This document shows, one piece after another, positions 1-5,687 of a DNA stretch of 5,687 nucleotides; positions within the stretch are counted from its first letter, which is position 1, and each line of letters opens with the position of its first letter. Under the pieces are notes generated by a model. It had not been told where the DNA came from. It did not search any database and worked only from the letters and a program-made list of their open reading frames with translations. Made by a program: the position numbers and the translations under genes. The stretch comes from Oceanospirillaceae bacterium (lineage in GTDB: Bacteria; Pseudomonadota; Gammaproteobacteria; Pseudomonadales; Balneatricaceae): assembly GCA_003497765.1 (NCBI GenBank), contig DNNY01000177.1:1-5687 (forward strand), written 5' to 3'.

Positions 1-659
1 TAAATCGCGCCAGTCTAATTATCCCAAAGCAACCTATAGAACCTTGGATTGCTAGCTTAACTGAGCCCACGGCGACAGCTTTGCATGCTATAGCGCAAAT
101 TGAGCGTATTAGTTACCGCCCCATATCAGAGCAGCGGGTATTAGTTATTGGTGGGGGCGCGATTGGTTTGCTAGCAGCCTTAGTCTTGTCTGCAAAAGGG
201 TGTTTAGATATTGCTTTGGCGGAAACCAATGCCCTGCGGCGGGCGACCGTAGAACAGCAAAATGTTGCTCAGGTTTTTGATCCCTTGTCAGATTCAGCCC
301 CAGCGCCAGGTGCTTATGACATAGTGTTTGATTGTGTGGGTAGTGGCGCTACCAGACGCATGGCTTCAGAACAAGTGATGGCGGGGGGAATCGTTTCCCA
401 TGTTGGTTTACAAAATGCCGATGAGGGCTTGGATACACGCCGTCTGACTTTACAGGAAGTGACCTTTTTGGGTAATTACTGTTACACCAAACAAGATATG
501 CAGGCTTCCCTAGATATGCTGATTGATGGTCGTCTCGGCGACTTAGCATGGGTAGAAAGACGGGGACTCAGCTCAGGCATTGAAGCCTTTAGTGACTTAC
601 ACCATGGTCGTGTTGCAGCGGCAAAGATTGTATTGCATCCAGACGCTATGTTTGGCTAA
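1..659 (+). CDS. Zinc-type (MDR) alcohol dehydrogenase, 5'-partial
   Basis: This is the C-terminal part of a medium-chain dehydrogenase/reductase. The frame is open from base 3 to the TAA at 657-659, giving 218 visible residues; the true start and the zinc-ligand region, about 120 residues, lie left of the window. The TTG at 81 is not the start, because it falls inside the conserved 'EPTATALHAI' segment (visible residues 21-30). Next comes the Rossmann motif GGGAIG (residues 50-55, after 'RVLVI'). Glu74 near the end of the second beta strand suggests NAD rather than NADP use. 'YDIVFDCVG' and the terminal 'GRVAAAKIVL' are also typical of MDR enzymes. The family oxidises alcohols to aldehydes or ketones with NAD(P). 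The stop lies 15 bases before the sulfopyruvate decarboxylase gene, so co-transcription is likely. By context it may oxidise a sulfonated alcohol such as DHPS, but the substrate cannot be read from the sequence. Family assignment is firm; specificity is unknown. Confidence 0.85.
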   Translation, partial: NRASLIIPKQPIEPWIASLTEPTATALHAIAQIERISYRPISEQRVLVIGGGAIGLLAALVLSAKGCLDIALAETNALRRATVEQQNVAQVFDPLSDSAPAPGAYDIVFDCVGSGATRRMASEQVMAGGIVSHVGLQNADEGLDTRRLTLQEVTFLGNYCYTKQDMQASLDMLIDGRLGDLAWVERRGLSSGIEAFSDLHHGRVAAAKIVLHPDAMFG

Positions 660-663
660 TAAT

Positions 664-668
664 AGGAG
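664..668 (+). promoter_or_regulatory. Ribosome binding site of the sulfopyruvate decarboxylase gene
   Basis: AGGAG lies six bases before the ATG at 675, inside the 15-base gap after the upstream dehydrogenase. It is a strong Shine-Dalgarno match and fixes the start of the downstream gene. Confidence 0.85.
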
Positions 669-674
669 AAAAAA

Positions 675-1796
675 ATGAATAACAGTGAGCGCATTTGGGC
701 GGCATTAGAAACCAATCAGGTTGATACCGTAACTTATTTGCCTTGTAATAAGATGAACGCGTTAATGTCCCATAAACCAGCAACCATGGATGTATGGGAT
801 ATTACCAAGGAATCAGCAGGCCTAGGCTTGTGTTTTGGTCGTAGTTTGGGCGGTAAGCGTACAGCGATGATGATTCAAAATACTGGTTTAGGTAACTTGG
901 TCACTGAGCTTTATACCATGCAGAAGCTTTATCAAGCAGGCCTACCTATTTTTGTTTCTTGGCGTGGTTATTACAAAGAACCAATCGAAGCGCAAATTAT
1001 TTTTGGTGGCAAGGTTGAAGATTTGCTGAATGCTATTGATGTGGAATACCAGATTTTAGCCAAAGCAGAAGACCTAGATAACCTTAATGCAGAAGTGGCT
1101 GCTTGTTTTGAAGAAAACAAGGTAAAAGTATTTCTAATGTCACCTGAAGTATGGGAACAAAACAATCCAGACTATCATCAGTTTGGTCATCCACGCATTG
1201 AGCCAGTAACTGTTGATGTACCTGCTTATCAAGGCACTCCAAGCGTTAACCGTTATCAGGCCATTGGCCAGATTATGCCAACTATTGATGATAGGGATAT
1301 TGTTATTTCGCAAATTGGTTTCCCCTCCAAAGAGGTATATAACACTATGGACCGTGACACCAACTTTTATATGTTGGGTGCCTTAGGTTCAGCTGTGGAG
1401 GTGGGTATCGGCCTAGCACTATCAGTACCTGATCGTCATGTTTATATTATTGATGGTGATGGCTCTATGTTCTTTAACCCGAATCAGTTGATAGATCTAG
1501 CGGCTATGCAGCCTGAGAATCTTACCCTGATTTGTTTGGATAATGGTAGCTGGGGTTCCACCGGTAACCAGCCAACACTTAGCTCACAAGGCTTTAACTT
1601 ATCTGGCATCGCTAACTCTATGGGCATCAAGTCTCAGGCCATGACCGATGATAAAGAGGTCATGCAACAAGCCCTGCGTGATAAGAAGCAATTTGTGCAC
1701 TATTTTATCGAAGCGGGTAATGATAAAGTGGGCGGTGAGATTCCGCTGACGGCCTTAGCTATTAAGCAACGCTTTATGGATGCTATAGCAAGCTAG
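675..1796 (+). CDS. comDE: Sulfopyruvate decarboxylase, single-chain ComDE type (TPP-dependent)
   Basis: Predicted cytoplasmic thiamine diphosphate enzyme that decarboxylates 3-sulfopyruvate to sulfoacetaldehyde. The 373 residues correspond to ComD joined to ComE. The N-terminal pyrimidine-binding half (about 1-170) has Glu46 in 'WDITKESAGLGL', the expected cofactor-activating glutamate, and 'MIQNTGLGN' (66-74). A linker of about 20 residues follows. The C-terminal pyrophosphate-binding half (about 193-373) has GDG at 261-263, then 26 residues, then Asn290 in 'LDNGSWGSTGNQPT', the Mg/TPP motif. The 'STGNQ' stretch is shared with ComE and, as 'STGGQ', with phosphonopyruvate decarboxylase (Ppd), a fused enzyme of similar length. 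Ppd activity is therefore the main alternative. The nearby xsc gene, which consumes sulfoacetaldehyde, favours the sulfonate reaction. The start is set by AGGAG six bases upstream. The gene lies between the two dehydrogenase genes in an apparent operon. Confidence 0.85.
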   Translation: MNNSERIWAALETNQVDTVTYLPCNKMNALMSHKPATMDVWDITKESAGLGLCFGRSLGGKRTAMMIQNTGLGNLVTELYTMQKLYQAGLPIFVSWRGYYKEPIEAQIIFGGKVEDLLNAIDVEYQILAKAEDLDNLNAEVAACFEENKVKVFLMSPEVWEQNNPDYHQFGHPRIEPVTVDVPAYQGTPSVNRYQAIGQIMPTIDDRDIVISQIGFPSKEVYNTMDRDTNFYMLGALGSAVEVGIGLALSVPDRHVYIIDGDGSMFFNPNQLIDLAAMQPENLTLICLDNGSWGSTGNQPTLSSQGFNLSGIANSMGIKSQAMTDDKEVMQQALRDKKQFVHYFIEAGNDKVGGEIPLTALAIKQRFMDAIAS

Positions 1797-1814
1797 TCAC
1801 CTCTTCACCTTTGC

Positions 1815-1819
1815 AGGAG
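1815..1819 (+). promoter_or_regulatory. Ribosome binding site of the FMN dehydrogenase gene
   Basis: AGGAG lies seven bases before the ATG at 1827, in the 30-base gap after the decarboxylase stop. It supports that start and continued translation within one operon. Confidence 0.85.
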
Positions 1820-1826
1820 ATAAACC

Positions 1827-2972
1827 ATGCCGGCGGTAGAAAATGCCCATTGTATTGCTGACTTAAAACAGTTAGCCCGCCGGCGTATTCCTGAATTTGC
1901 TTTTGATTATATCGAAGAAGGCTGTAACGCCAATATAGCTATGCAGGGTAACCGTCGGGCCTTGGATAGTGTGCAACTACAGCCCTACTATACTGATGCT
2001 TATGCTAAGCCTCAGTTACATACCAAATTGTTTGGTAAACAATACGACCTGCCTTTCGGTATTGCCCCTCTGGGTTTAAGTGGTCTGGTATGGCCACAAG
2101 CGTCGGTAATGCATGCCGAGACCGCTCAAAAAACCAACACCCCATTTGTTCTAAGTACAGTAGCCACAATCAGTATTGAAACGGCTGCTGCTCATGCTGG
2201 GGATAATTTATGGTTTCAACTCTATCCACCTGCAGACCGTGAAATCTGTCTAGATTTATTGGCGCGAGCCAAGTCTGTTGGTTGTGAAAATTTGGTTGTG
2301 ACTGTTGATGTGCCTAATCCGGGGCGGCGAATTAAAGCCATTAAAAGTGGCCTTAGTGTGCCGCCTAAAATCACCCCCACAAGTATCTGGCAGTCTTGCC
2401 AACGCCCCCTTTGGAGCTTGGCGACAGTGACCCATGGGTTACCACAGTTTGCTAATTTAACACCCTATATGGATAGTAAAACCATGGCCATGAAAGATGC
2501 CGCTGAATTTATTCGCACTAAATTGCGCGATGTAGTTGATTTGGCTTGGCTAGAATGGCTACGTGAGCACTGGCAGGGGAATCTGATAGTTAAAGGTATT
2601 CTTACTGCCCATGATGCCAAAGCGGTTATGGAAATTGGCGTTGATGGTATTGTGGTATCTAATCATGGTGGCCGTCAGCTGGATGTAGCGCCTTCCCCTG
2701 TGCAGGCTTTGCCTAATATTGTTGCTGCTGTGGATGGCGGTGTAACAGTGATGGTGGATAGTGGGGTTGAGTCTGGTATTGATGTGGCTCGTTACCTTGC
2801 TCTAGGTGCGCAAGCCGTATTTGCCGGTAGAGGCTTTATGTATGGTGTGGCAGCCGGTGGCCAGGCAGGTAGCGATCGATGTGCAACCCTGTTGCAACTT
2901 GAGCTAGAACAATTGATGTCTCAACTCCATTGTTCATCACCACAAGCATTATCCAAGCACTTGTGGCGCTAA
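1827..2972 (+). CDS. FMN-dependent L-2-hydroxyacid dehydrogenase (LldD/glycolate oxidase family), candidate sulfolactate dehydrogenase
   Basis: A TIM-barrel flavoenzyme that oxidises an L-2-hydroxyacid to the 2-oxoacid. All catalytic positions known from spinach glycolate oxidase are visible: Tyr28 ('FDYIEEG'), Tyr133 ('FQLY'), Asp161 ('VTVDVP'), Arg168 ('PGRR'), Lys256 ('LIVKGI'), and His280 and Arg283 ('SNHGGRQLD'). The FMN-phosphate region follows at about 311-345 ('DSGVESGIDVARYLALGA' and 'GRGFMYG'). The position of glycolate oxidase Trp108 is Val112 in 'LSTVAT', as in L-lactate dehydrogenases. Residues about 175-225 form an insert with a 'PLWSL...GLPQFANL' pattern, resembling the membrane-associating loop of LldD and mandelate dehydrogenase. 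It may therefore sit on the inner membrane and pass electrons to quinone. The 381-residue length is normal. Lying directly after comDE, it is best inferred to turn sulfolactate into sulfopyruvate. Plain lactate or another hydroxyacid remains possible. The family is certain; the substrate is inference. Confidence 0.88.
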   Translation: MPAVENAHCIADLKQLARRRIPEFAFDYIEEGCNANIAMQGNRRALDSVQLQPYYTDAYAKPQLHTKLFGKQYDLPFGIAPLGLSGLVWPQASVMHAETAQKTNTPFVLSTVATISIETAAAHAGDNLWFQLYPPADREICLDLLARAKSVGCENLVVTVDVPNPGRRIKAIKSGLSVPPKITPTSIWQSCQRPLWSLATVTHGLPQFANLTPYMDSKTMAMKDAAEFIRTKLRDVVDLAWLEWLREHWQGNLIVKGILTAHDAKAVMEIGVDGIVVSNHGGRQLDVAPSPVQALPNIVAAVDGGVTVMVDSGVESGIDVARYLALGAQAVFAGRGFMYGVAAGGQAGSDRCATLLQLELEQLMSQLHCSSPQALSKHLWR

Positions 2973-3048
2973 TATTGGCCTTTTTACAATAGTGCACTAA
3001 AGCTGGTTATCTACTCACCGTAATCTTTTATATCGGTGTTACCATATC
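2973..3048. other. Short convergent intergenic region without a clear terminator
   Basis: The operon and the lacI-type gene converge here. Three weak structures are visible: a loopless palindrome TAGTGCACTA (2990-2999); a 5-bp stem CACCG/CGGTG (3016-3020 with 3034-3038) around a 13-base AT-rich loop; and a stem CCATA/TATGG (3042-3046 with 3050-3054) overlapping the regulator's stop codon. None is followed by a T tract in either direction, so no intrinsic terminator is called. Confidence 0.5.
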
Positions 3049-4065
3049 TTATGGGTAGTGGCGCAAAGAGTTTCTGACTACCGTATTGGTACTCAACTTA
3101 ATACTTTTATTATTAGTATCGCCAGCGCGCATTTTAAGCAATAGCCCAGCTGCAGCTTGACCCATACGGCCGTGAGGTACATGAACTGTAGCTAAGGTTG
3201 GGGTCACTATTTCAGCGATATCAATATCGTCAAAACCGGTAATAGAAATATCCTCAGGAACGCTAATATTCATCTTTCTTGCTTGCATTATTGCCCCTAC
3301 CGCCAGTACGTCATTACTGCACAATATAACGCTAGGTTTATGGTTAAGTTGCATCAATTCAGCAAAAGCTTGCCCAGCCAGTGAAGGTGAATAATTTGAA
3401 GCGCATGATTTTAAAATTAATTGCGCACCTTCAACCTCCTCAATGGCTGCTTTTGCGCCGGCTATACGATCCTCTATGCGATCATTAAATTGAGTCGGAC
3501 CAGCAATCATGGCAATATCTTTATGCCCCATTTCCAAGACTGTCTGGGTGAGTTCGCGCATGGCGGCATGGTTGTCAAAGCCCACATACAAGTGTTTACC
3601 ATCCCAGCGATGGTTCCAAGCGATTACATAAGGGATATTGCGTCTTGCTAGGAAATCATAAGTACTTTGTGGCCTTGCCGTGCCAATAAGCAATAGGCCT
3701 TCTGCTCCCTGACCAATCAAGGTGCGGATATTCTCAAATTCTTGCTCATGATCATAGCTAGAGGTGGAAATAAGCAATGTAATACCAGCGTCTGCTAACA
3801 CTTCCTGAAAGGCCTGTATCCCCTTAGCAAAAATGGCATTTTCCATGGTTGGTATTATGGCCCCCATGGTGCGCGATGTTTGGGAGGCTAAATAACGACC
3901 ACCAAAGTTGGGTGTATAGCCAAGTTCTTCTACCGCGGCGCCTACTTTTTTTCTAGTCTTTTCAGACACCCTTTCGGGAGTGTTTAAAACCCGCGAAACA
4001 GTGGCAGTTGATACGCCTGCCAGTCTAGCGACATCATCCACTTTGGGTTTGGATCCTTCAAACAT
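3049..4065 (-). CDS. LacI-family transcriptional regulator
   Basis: Complete LacI/GalR regulator of 338 residues, a normal length. The N-terminal helix-turn-helix is at about 8-28 ('VDDVARLAGVSTATVSRVLN'). The hinge helix follows at about 50-60 ('YTPNFGGRYLAS'), with Leu59 at the position that intercalates into the operator. The rest is a periplasmic-binding-protein-like effector domain with 'MGAIIPTMEN' (67-76) and the late signature 'PEDISITGFDDIDIAEIVTPTLATV'. It should bind DNA as a dimer and respond to a small molecule. It lies between the comDE operon, which it converges on, and xsc, from which it diverges. A LacI-type operator at 4162-4177 sits in the divergent region, so it probably controls xsc and itself, and perhaps the operon. 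The effector is unknown; a sulfonate intermediate is a reasonable guess. The start is followed almost at once by the HTH, with a weak AGG 10 bases upstream. Confidence 0.93.
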   Translation of the reverse strand: MFEGSKPKVDDVARLAGVSTATVSRVLNTPERVSEKTRKKVGAAVEELGYTPNFGGRYLASQTSRTMGAIIPTMENAIFAKGIQAFQEVLADAGITLLISTSSYDHEQEFENIRTLIGQGAEGLLLIGTARPQSTYDFLARRNIPYVIAWNHRWDGKHLYVGFDNHAAMRELTQTVLEMGHKDIAMIAGPTQFNDRIEDRIAGAKAAIEEVEGAQLILKSCASNYSPSLAGQAFAELMQLNHKPSVILCSNDVLAVGAIMQARKMNISVPEDISITGFDDIDIAEIVTPTLATVHVPHGRMGQAAAGLLLKMRAGDTNNKSIKLSTNTVVRNSLRHYP

Positions 4066-4101
4066 ATATCGAAAACCTAAATATTAAAGCAGTTAGTAGT
4101 T

Positions 4102-4129
4102 AGTATACCGATTAAACGAAATATGACCT
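4102..4129 (-). promoter_or_regulatory. Possible promoter of the lacI-type gene
   Basis: On the minus strand TATACT (4102-4107) matches the sigma-70 -10 box at five of six positions. Sixteen bases upstream is AGGTCA (4124-4129), a poor -35 with three of six matches. This would give a leader of about 30 bases before the ATG at 4063-4065. AT-rich DNA gives such matches easily, so this is tentative. Confidence 0.35.
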
Positions 4130-4161
4130 AAACATAATTCTATGTGAGTTTATATTAATTT

Positions 4162-4177
4162 ATGTAAGCGATTACAT
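4162..4177. promoter_or_regulatory. LacI/GalR-type operator
   Basis: ATGTAAGCGATTACAT is a 16-base inverted repeat symmetric at all but one pair of positions, with the central CG typical of LacI-family operators. Its 14-base core fits the general form TGTAANCGNTNACA, known for CcpA-type cre sites and related operators. It lies between the divergent lacI-type gene and xsc, just upstream of the possible xsc promoters, so the adjacent LacI protein is the obvious ligand. Another LacI-family protein of the cell could also bind it. Confidence 0.8.
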
Positions 4178-4182
4178 CTAAT

Positions 4183-4222
4183 TTTATGTATTTTGTAAAG
4201 AACCTATAATAAAGACTATAAG
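4183..4222 (+). promoter_or_regulatory. Possible xsc promoter(s)
   Basis: Two overlapping sigma-70-like candidates are visible. One has a perfect -10, TATAAT (4205-4210), with a weak -35, TTTATG (4183-4188), at 16-base spacing. The other has TTGTAA (4193-4198) and TATAAG (4217-4222) at 18-base spacing. Either starts just downstream of the operator and would give a leader of about 170 bases. The sequence does not show which is used. Confidence 0.45.
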
Positions 4223-4330
4223 GCTACAAAATAATTCTCCTTTCTTATGCTGTATTTTTTCTTATGACTGGCCTAATGAATCAATAAATGTGGCTCTATG
4301 GCTAGCTCTTTGGTTTGTTTAGACTTTGAT

Positions 4331-4351
4331 GGTATATGGGCCTGCCATACC
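4331..4351 (+). other. Small hairpin in the xsc leader
   Basis: GGTA (4331-4334), a two-base bulge and TGG (4337-4339) pair with CCA (4345-4347) and TACC (4348-4351) around the loop GCCTG. This makes seven pairs about 45 bases before the xsc start. No T tract follows, so it is not a standard terminator. It could be a leader structure or chance. Confidence 0.3.
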
Positions 4352-4396
4352 TTCTGTCAGGCATTATTATTAATCCTTGATGCAGGTATGTCAGCA

Positions 4397-5687
4397 ATGA
4401 AAATGACCACAGAAGAAGCCTTTATAAAAACCTTACAGATGCATGGTATTGAACATGCATTCGGTATCATTGGTTCTGCCATGATGCCTATTTCCGATTT
4501 ATTTGAAGACGCCGGAATTACCTTTTGGGACTGTGCCCATGAAGGCTCTGGTGGCATGATGGCTGATGGTTATACCCGTGCAACCGGCAAAATGAGTATG
4601 ATGATTGCTCAAAATGGTCCTGGAATTACCAACTTTGTTACTGCCGTGAAAACTGCTTATTGGAACCATACGCCACTCTTGTTAGTAACTCCCCAAGCAG
4701 CCAATAAAACCATTGGTCAGGGTGGCTTCCAAGAAGTTGAGCAAATGGCTTTATTTAAAGATATGGTTTGCTATCAGGAAGAAGTTCGTGATCCGTCACG
4801 TATTGCTGAAGTACTAGACCGTGTTATTGCCAATGCCCACCGTGCCTCAGCACCCGCACAGATCAACGTACCCCGCGATATGTTTACCCAAGTGGTAGAT
4901 ATTGAATTGCCGACGATGATTGATTTTGAATTGCCTGCTGGTGGTGAAGTGGCTGTTGCTGCGGCAGCAGAGATGCTATCTAACGCCAAATCACCGGTTA
5001 TTCTTAATGGTGCTGGTGTGGTGTTATCAGATGGCGGTATTGCTGCCTCTATGGCTCTGGCGGAACGATTGGATGCGCCAGTATGTTGTGGTTATCAGCA
5101 TAATGATGCCTTCCCTGGTTCCCATCCACTATTTGCTGGCCCTCTTGGCTATAACGGCTCCAAAGCCGGTATGCAACTAATCAGTGAAGCTGATGTGGTA
5201 TTGGCCTTGGGCACGCGCTTGAATCCATTCTCTACTTTACCTGGCTACGGAATTGATTACTGGCCAAAGAATGCGCGCATTATTCAGGTTGACCTAAAGC
5301 CTGAGCGTATTGGTTTAACTAAGCCAGTGAGTGTTGGTATTGTTGGTGACGCTGCCAAGGTAGCCAATGGCATTTTGGCACAACTAAGTGCTGATGCCGG
5401 CGATAATGATCGTGCCGCTCGTCAAGCCCGTATCGCAGAAACCAAAGCCAACTGGGCAACTGAACTAGCGGCTATGACCCATGAGGACGATGATCCAGGT
5501 ACAACTTGGAACGAACGTGCCCGTGCAGCCAAGCCTGAATGGCTAAGCCCACGTATGGTTTGGCGTGCTATTGAATCTGTATTACCTAAGGAAGCCATTA
5601 TCTCTTCTGATATCGGTAACAACTGTGCTATTGGTAATGCTTATCCAACCTTTGAAGAAGGCCGTAAATATTTGGCACCGGGTTTAT
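4397..5687 (+). CDS. xsc: Sulfoacetaldehyde acetyltransferase, 3'-partial
   Basis: TPP-dependent cytoplasmic enzyme that converts sulfoacetaldehyde and phosphate to acetyl phosphate and sulfite, the desulfonating step of several sulfonate pathways. The 430 visible residues match remembered Xsc proteins closely: 'MKMTTEEAF' at the N-terminus, Glu49 in 'WDCAHEGSGGMMADG' as the cofactor-activating glutamate, 'QNGPGITNFVTAVKTAYWNH', 'TPQAANKTIGQGGFQEVEQM', 'LGTRLNPFSTLPGYG', and near the edge 'SSDIGNNCAIGNAYPTFEEG'. The pyrimidine domain (about 1-170) and central domain are present. The pyrophosphate domain is cut before its GDG motif, and about 160 residues of the usual 590 or so are missing. 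I chose ATG 4397 because family members begin MKMTTEEAF and GCAGGT (4382-4387) lies nine bases upstream. ATG 4388 (adding MSA) is possible; ATG 4298 is unlikely. The gene diverges from the LacI-type regulator. Confidence 0.96.
   Translation, partial: MKMTTEEAFIKTLQMHGIEHAFGIIGSAMMPISDLFEDAGITFWDCAHEGSGGMMADGYTRATGKMSMMIAQNGPGITNFVTAVKTAYWNHTPLLLVTPQAANKTIGQGGFQEVEQMALFKDMVCYQEEVRDPSRIAEVLDRVIANAHRASAPAQINVPRDMFTQVVDIELPTMIDFELPAGGEVAVAAAAEMLSNAKSPVILNGAGVVLSDGGIAASMALAERLDAPVCCGYQHNDAFPGSHPLFAGPLGYNGSKAGMQLISEADVVLALGTRLNPFSTLPGYGIDYWPKNARIIQVDLKPERIGLTKPVSVGIVGDAAKVANGILAQLSADAGDNDRAARQARIAETKANWATELAAMTHEDDDPGTTWNERARAAKPEWLSPRMVWRAIESVLPKEAIISSDIGNNCAIGNAYPTFEEGRKYLAPGL

Larger units (their letters stand above)
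4066..4396. other. Divergent regulatory region between the lacI-type gene and xsc
   Basis: An AT-rich stretch of 331 bases with no supported gene. From left to right it holds a possible lacI promoter, a LacI-type operator, overlapping possible xsc promoters, and a leader of about 170 bases with one small hairpin. An ATG at 4298 is in frame with xsc but has no ribosome binding site, so the extension it would give is not called as coding. Confidence 0.7.

Noticed and set aside
81..659. A complete 192-residue protein starting at the TTG at 81
   Set aside because: The frame stays open to base 3, and the upstream residues continue the conserved MDR 'EPTATALHAI' segment, so this is an internal codon of a 5'-truncated gene.
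2990..2999. Perfect palindrome TAGTGCACTA after the FMN dehydrogenase gene
   Set aside because: It has no loop, no following T tract and no second copy noticed, so it is more likely chance than a terminator or operator.
3421..3651. Plus-strand open frame inside the regulator gene
   Set aside because: It lies antisense within a well-supported LacI-family gene and its translation shows no recognisable pattern.
4298..4396. N-terminal extension of Xsc from ATG 4298, including a 'LDFDG' stretch resembling the first motif of HAD hydrolases
   Set aside because: There is no ribosome binding site, the residues match nothing in Xsc, and a single short motif is not evidence of a HAD domain.
4920..5180. 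Plus-strand open frame overlapping xsc in another frame
   Set aside because: The xsc frame matches its family throughout this stretch; the alternative is a hydrophobic shadow of it.
4388..5687. Xsc as acetolactate synthase or another general TPP enzyme
   Set aside because: The stretches around Glu49, 'TPQAANKTIGQGGFQEVEQM' and 'SSDIGNNCAIGNAYP' are specific to Xsc rather than acetolactate synthase.

Overview
The window carries part of an organosulfonate catabolism locus, with three plus-strand genes, one minus-strand regulator and one further plus-strand gene. Base composition is moderate, with AT-rich intergenic DNA. The strongest call, Xsc, has the 'AHEGSGGMMADGYTRATG' form that I recall from marine bacteria such as roseobacters. 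I infer a marine proteobacterium, possibly a gammaproteobacterium, but the sequence does not fix the taxon.

Layout. Bases 1-659 hold the C-terminal two thirds of a zinc-type (MDR) alcohol dehydrogenase that enters from the left edge. After 15 bases comes a single-chain sulfopyruvate decarboxylase of the ComDE type (675-1796). After another 30 bases comes an FMN-dependent L-2-hydroxyacid dehydrogenase of the lactate dehydrogenase/glycolate oxidase family (1827-2972). These three look like one operon. A LacI-family regulator (3049-4065, minus strand) converges on it. A 331-base AT-rich divergent region (4066-4396) carries a near-perfect LacI-type operator and putative promoters. Sulfoacetaldehyde acetyltransferase, xsc, starts at about 4397 and runs off the right edge.

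How the genes fit together (inference from families and context). Sulfolactate would be oxidised to sulfopyruvate by the FMN enzyme. ComDE would decarboxylate sulfopyruvate to sulfoacetaldehyde, and Xsc would convert that with phosphate to acetyl phosphate and sulfite. The alcohol dehydrogenase may act earlier, for example on 2,3-dihydroxypropane-1-sulfonate (DHPS) or a related alcohol. The LacI protein is the likely local regulator. The most interesting point is that an LldD-type flavoenzyme sits where one expects one of the described sulfolactate dehydrogenases (SlcD or ComC/SlcC type). No transporter, phosphotransacetylase, sulfite exporter, RNA gene, mobile element or CRISPR array is visible.
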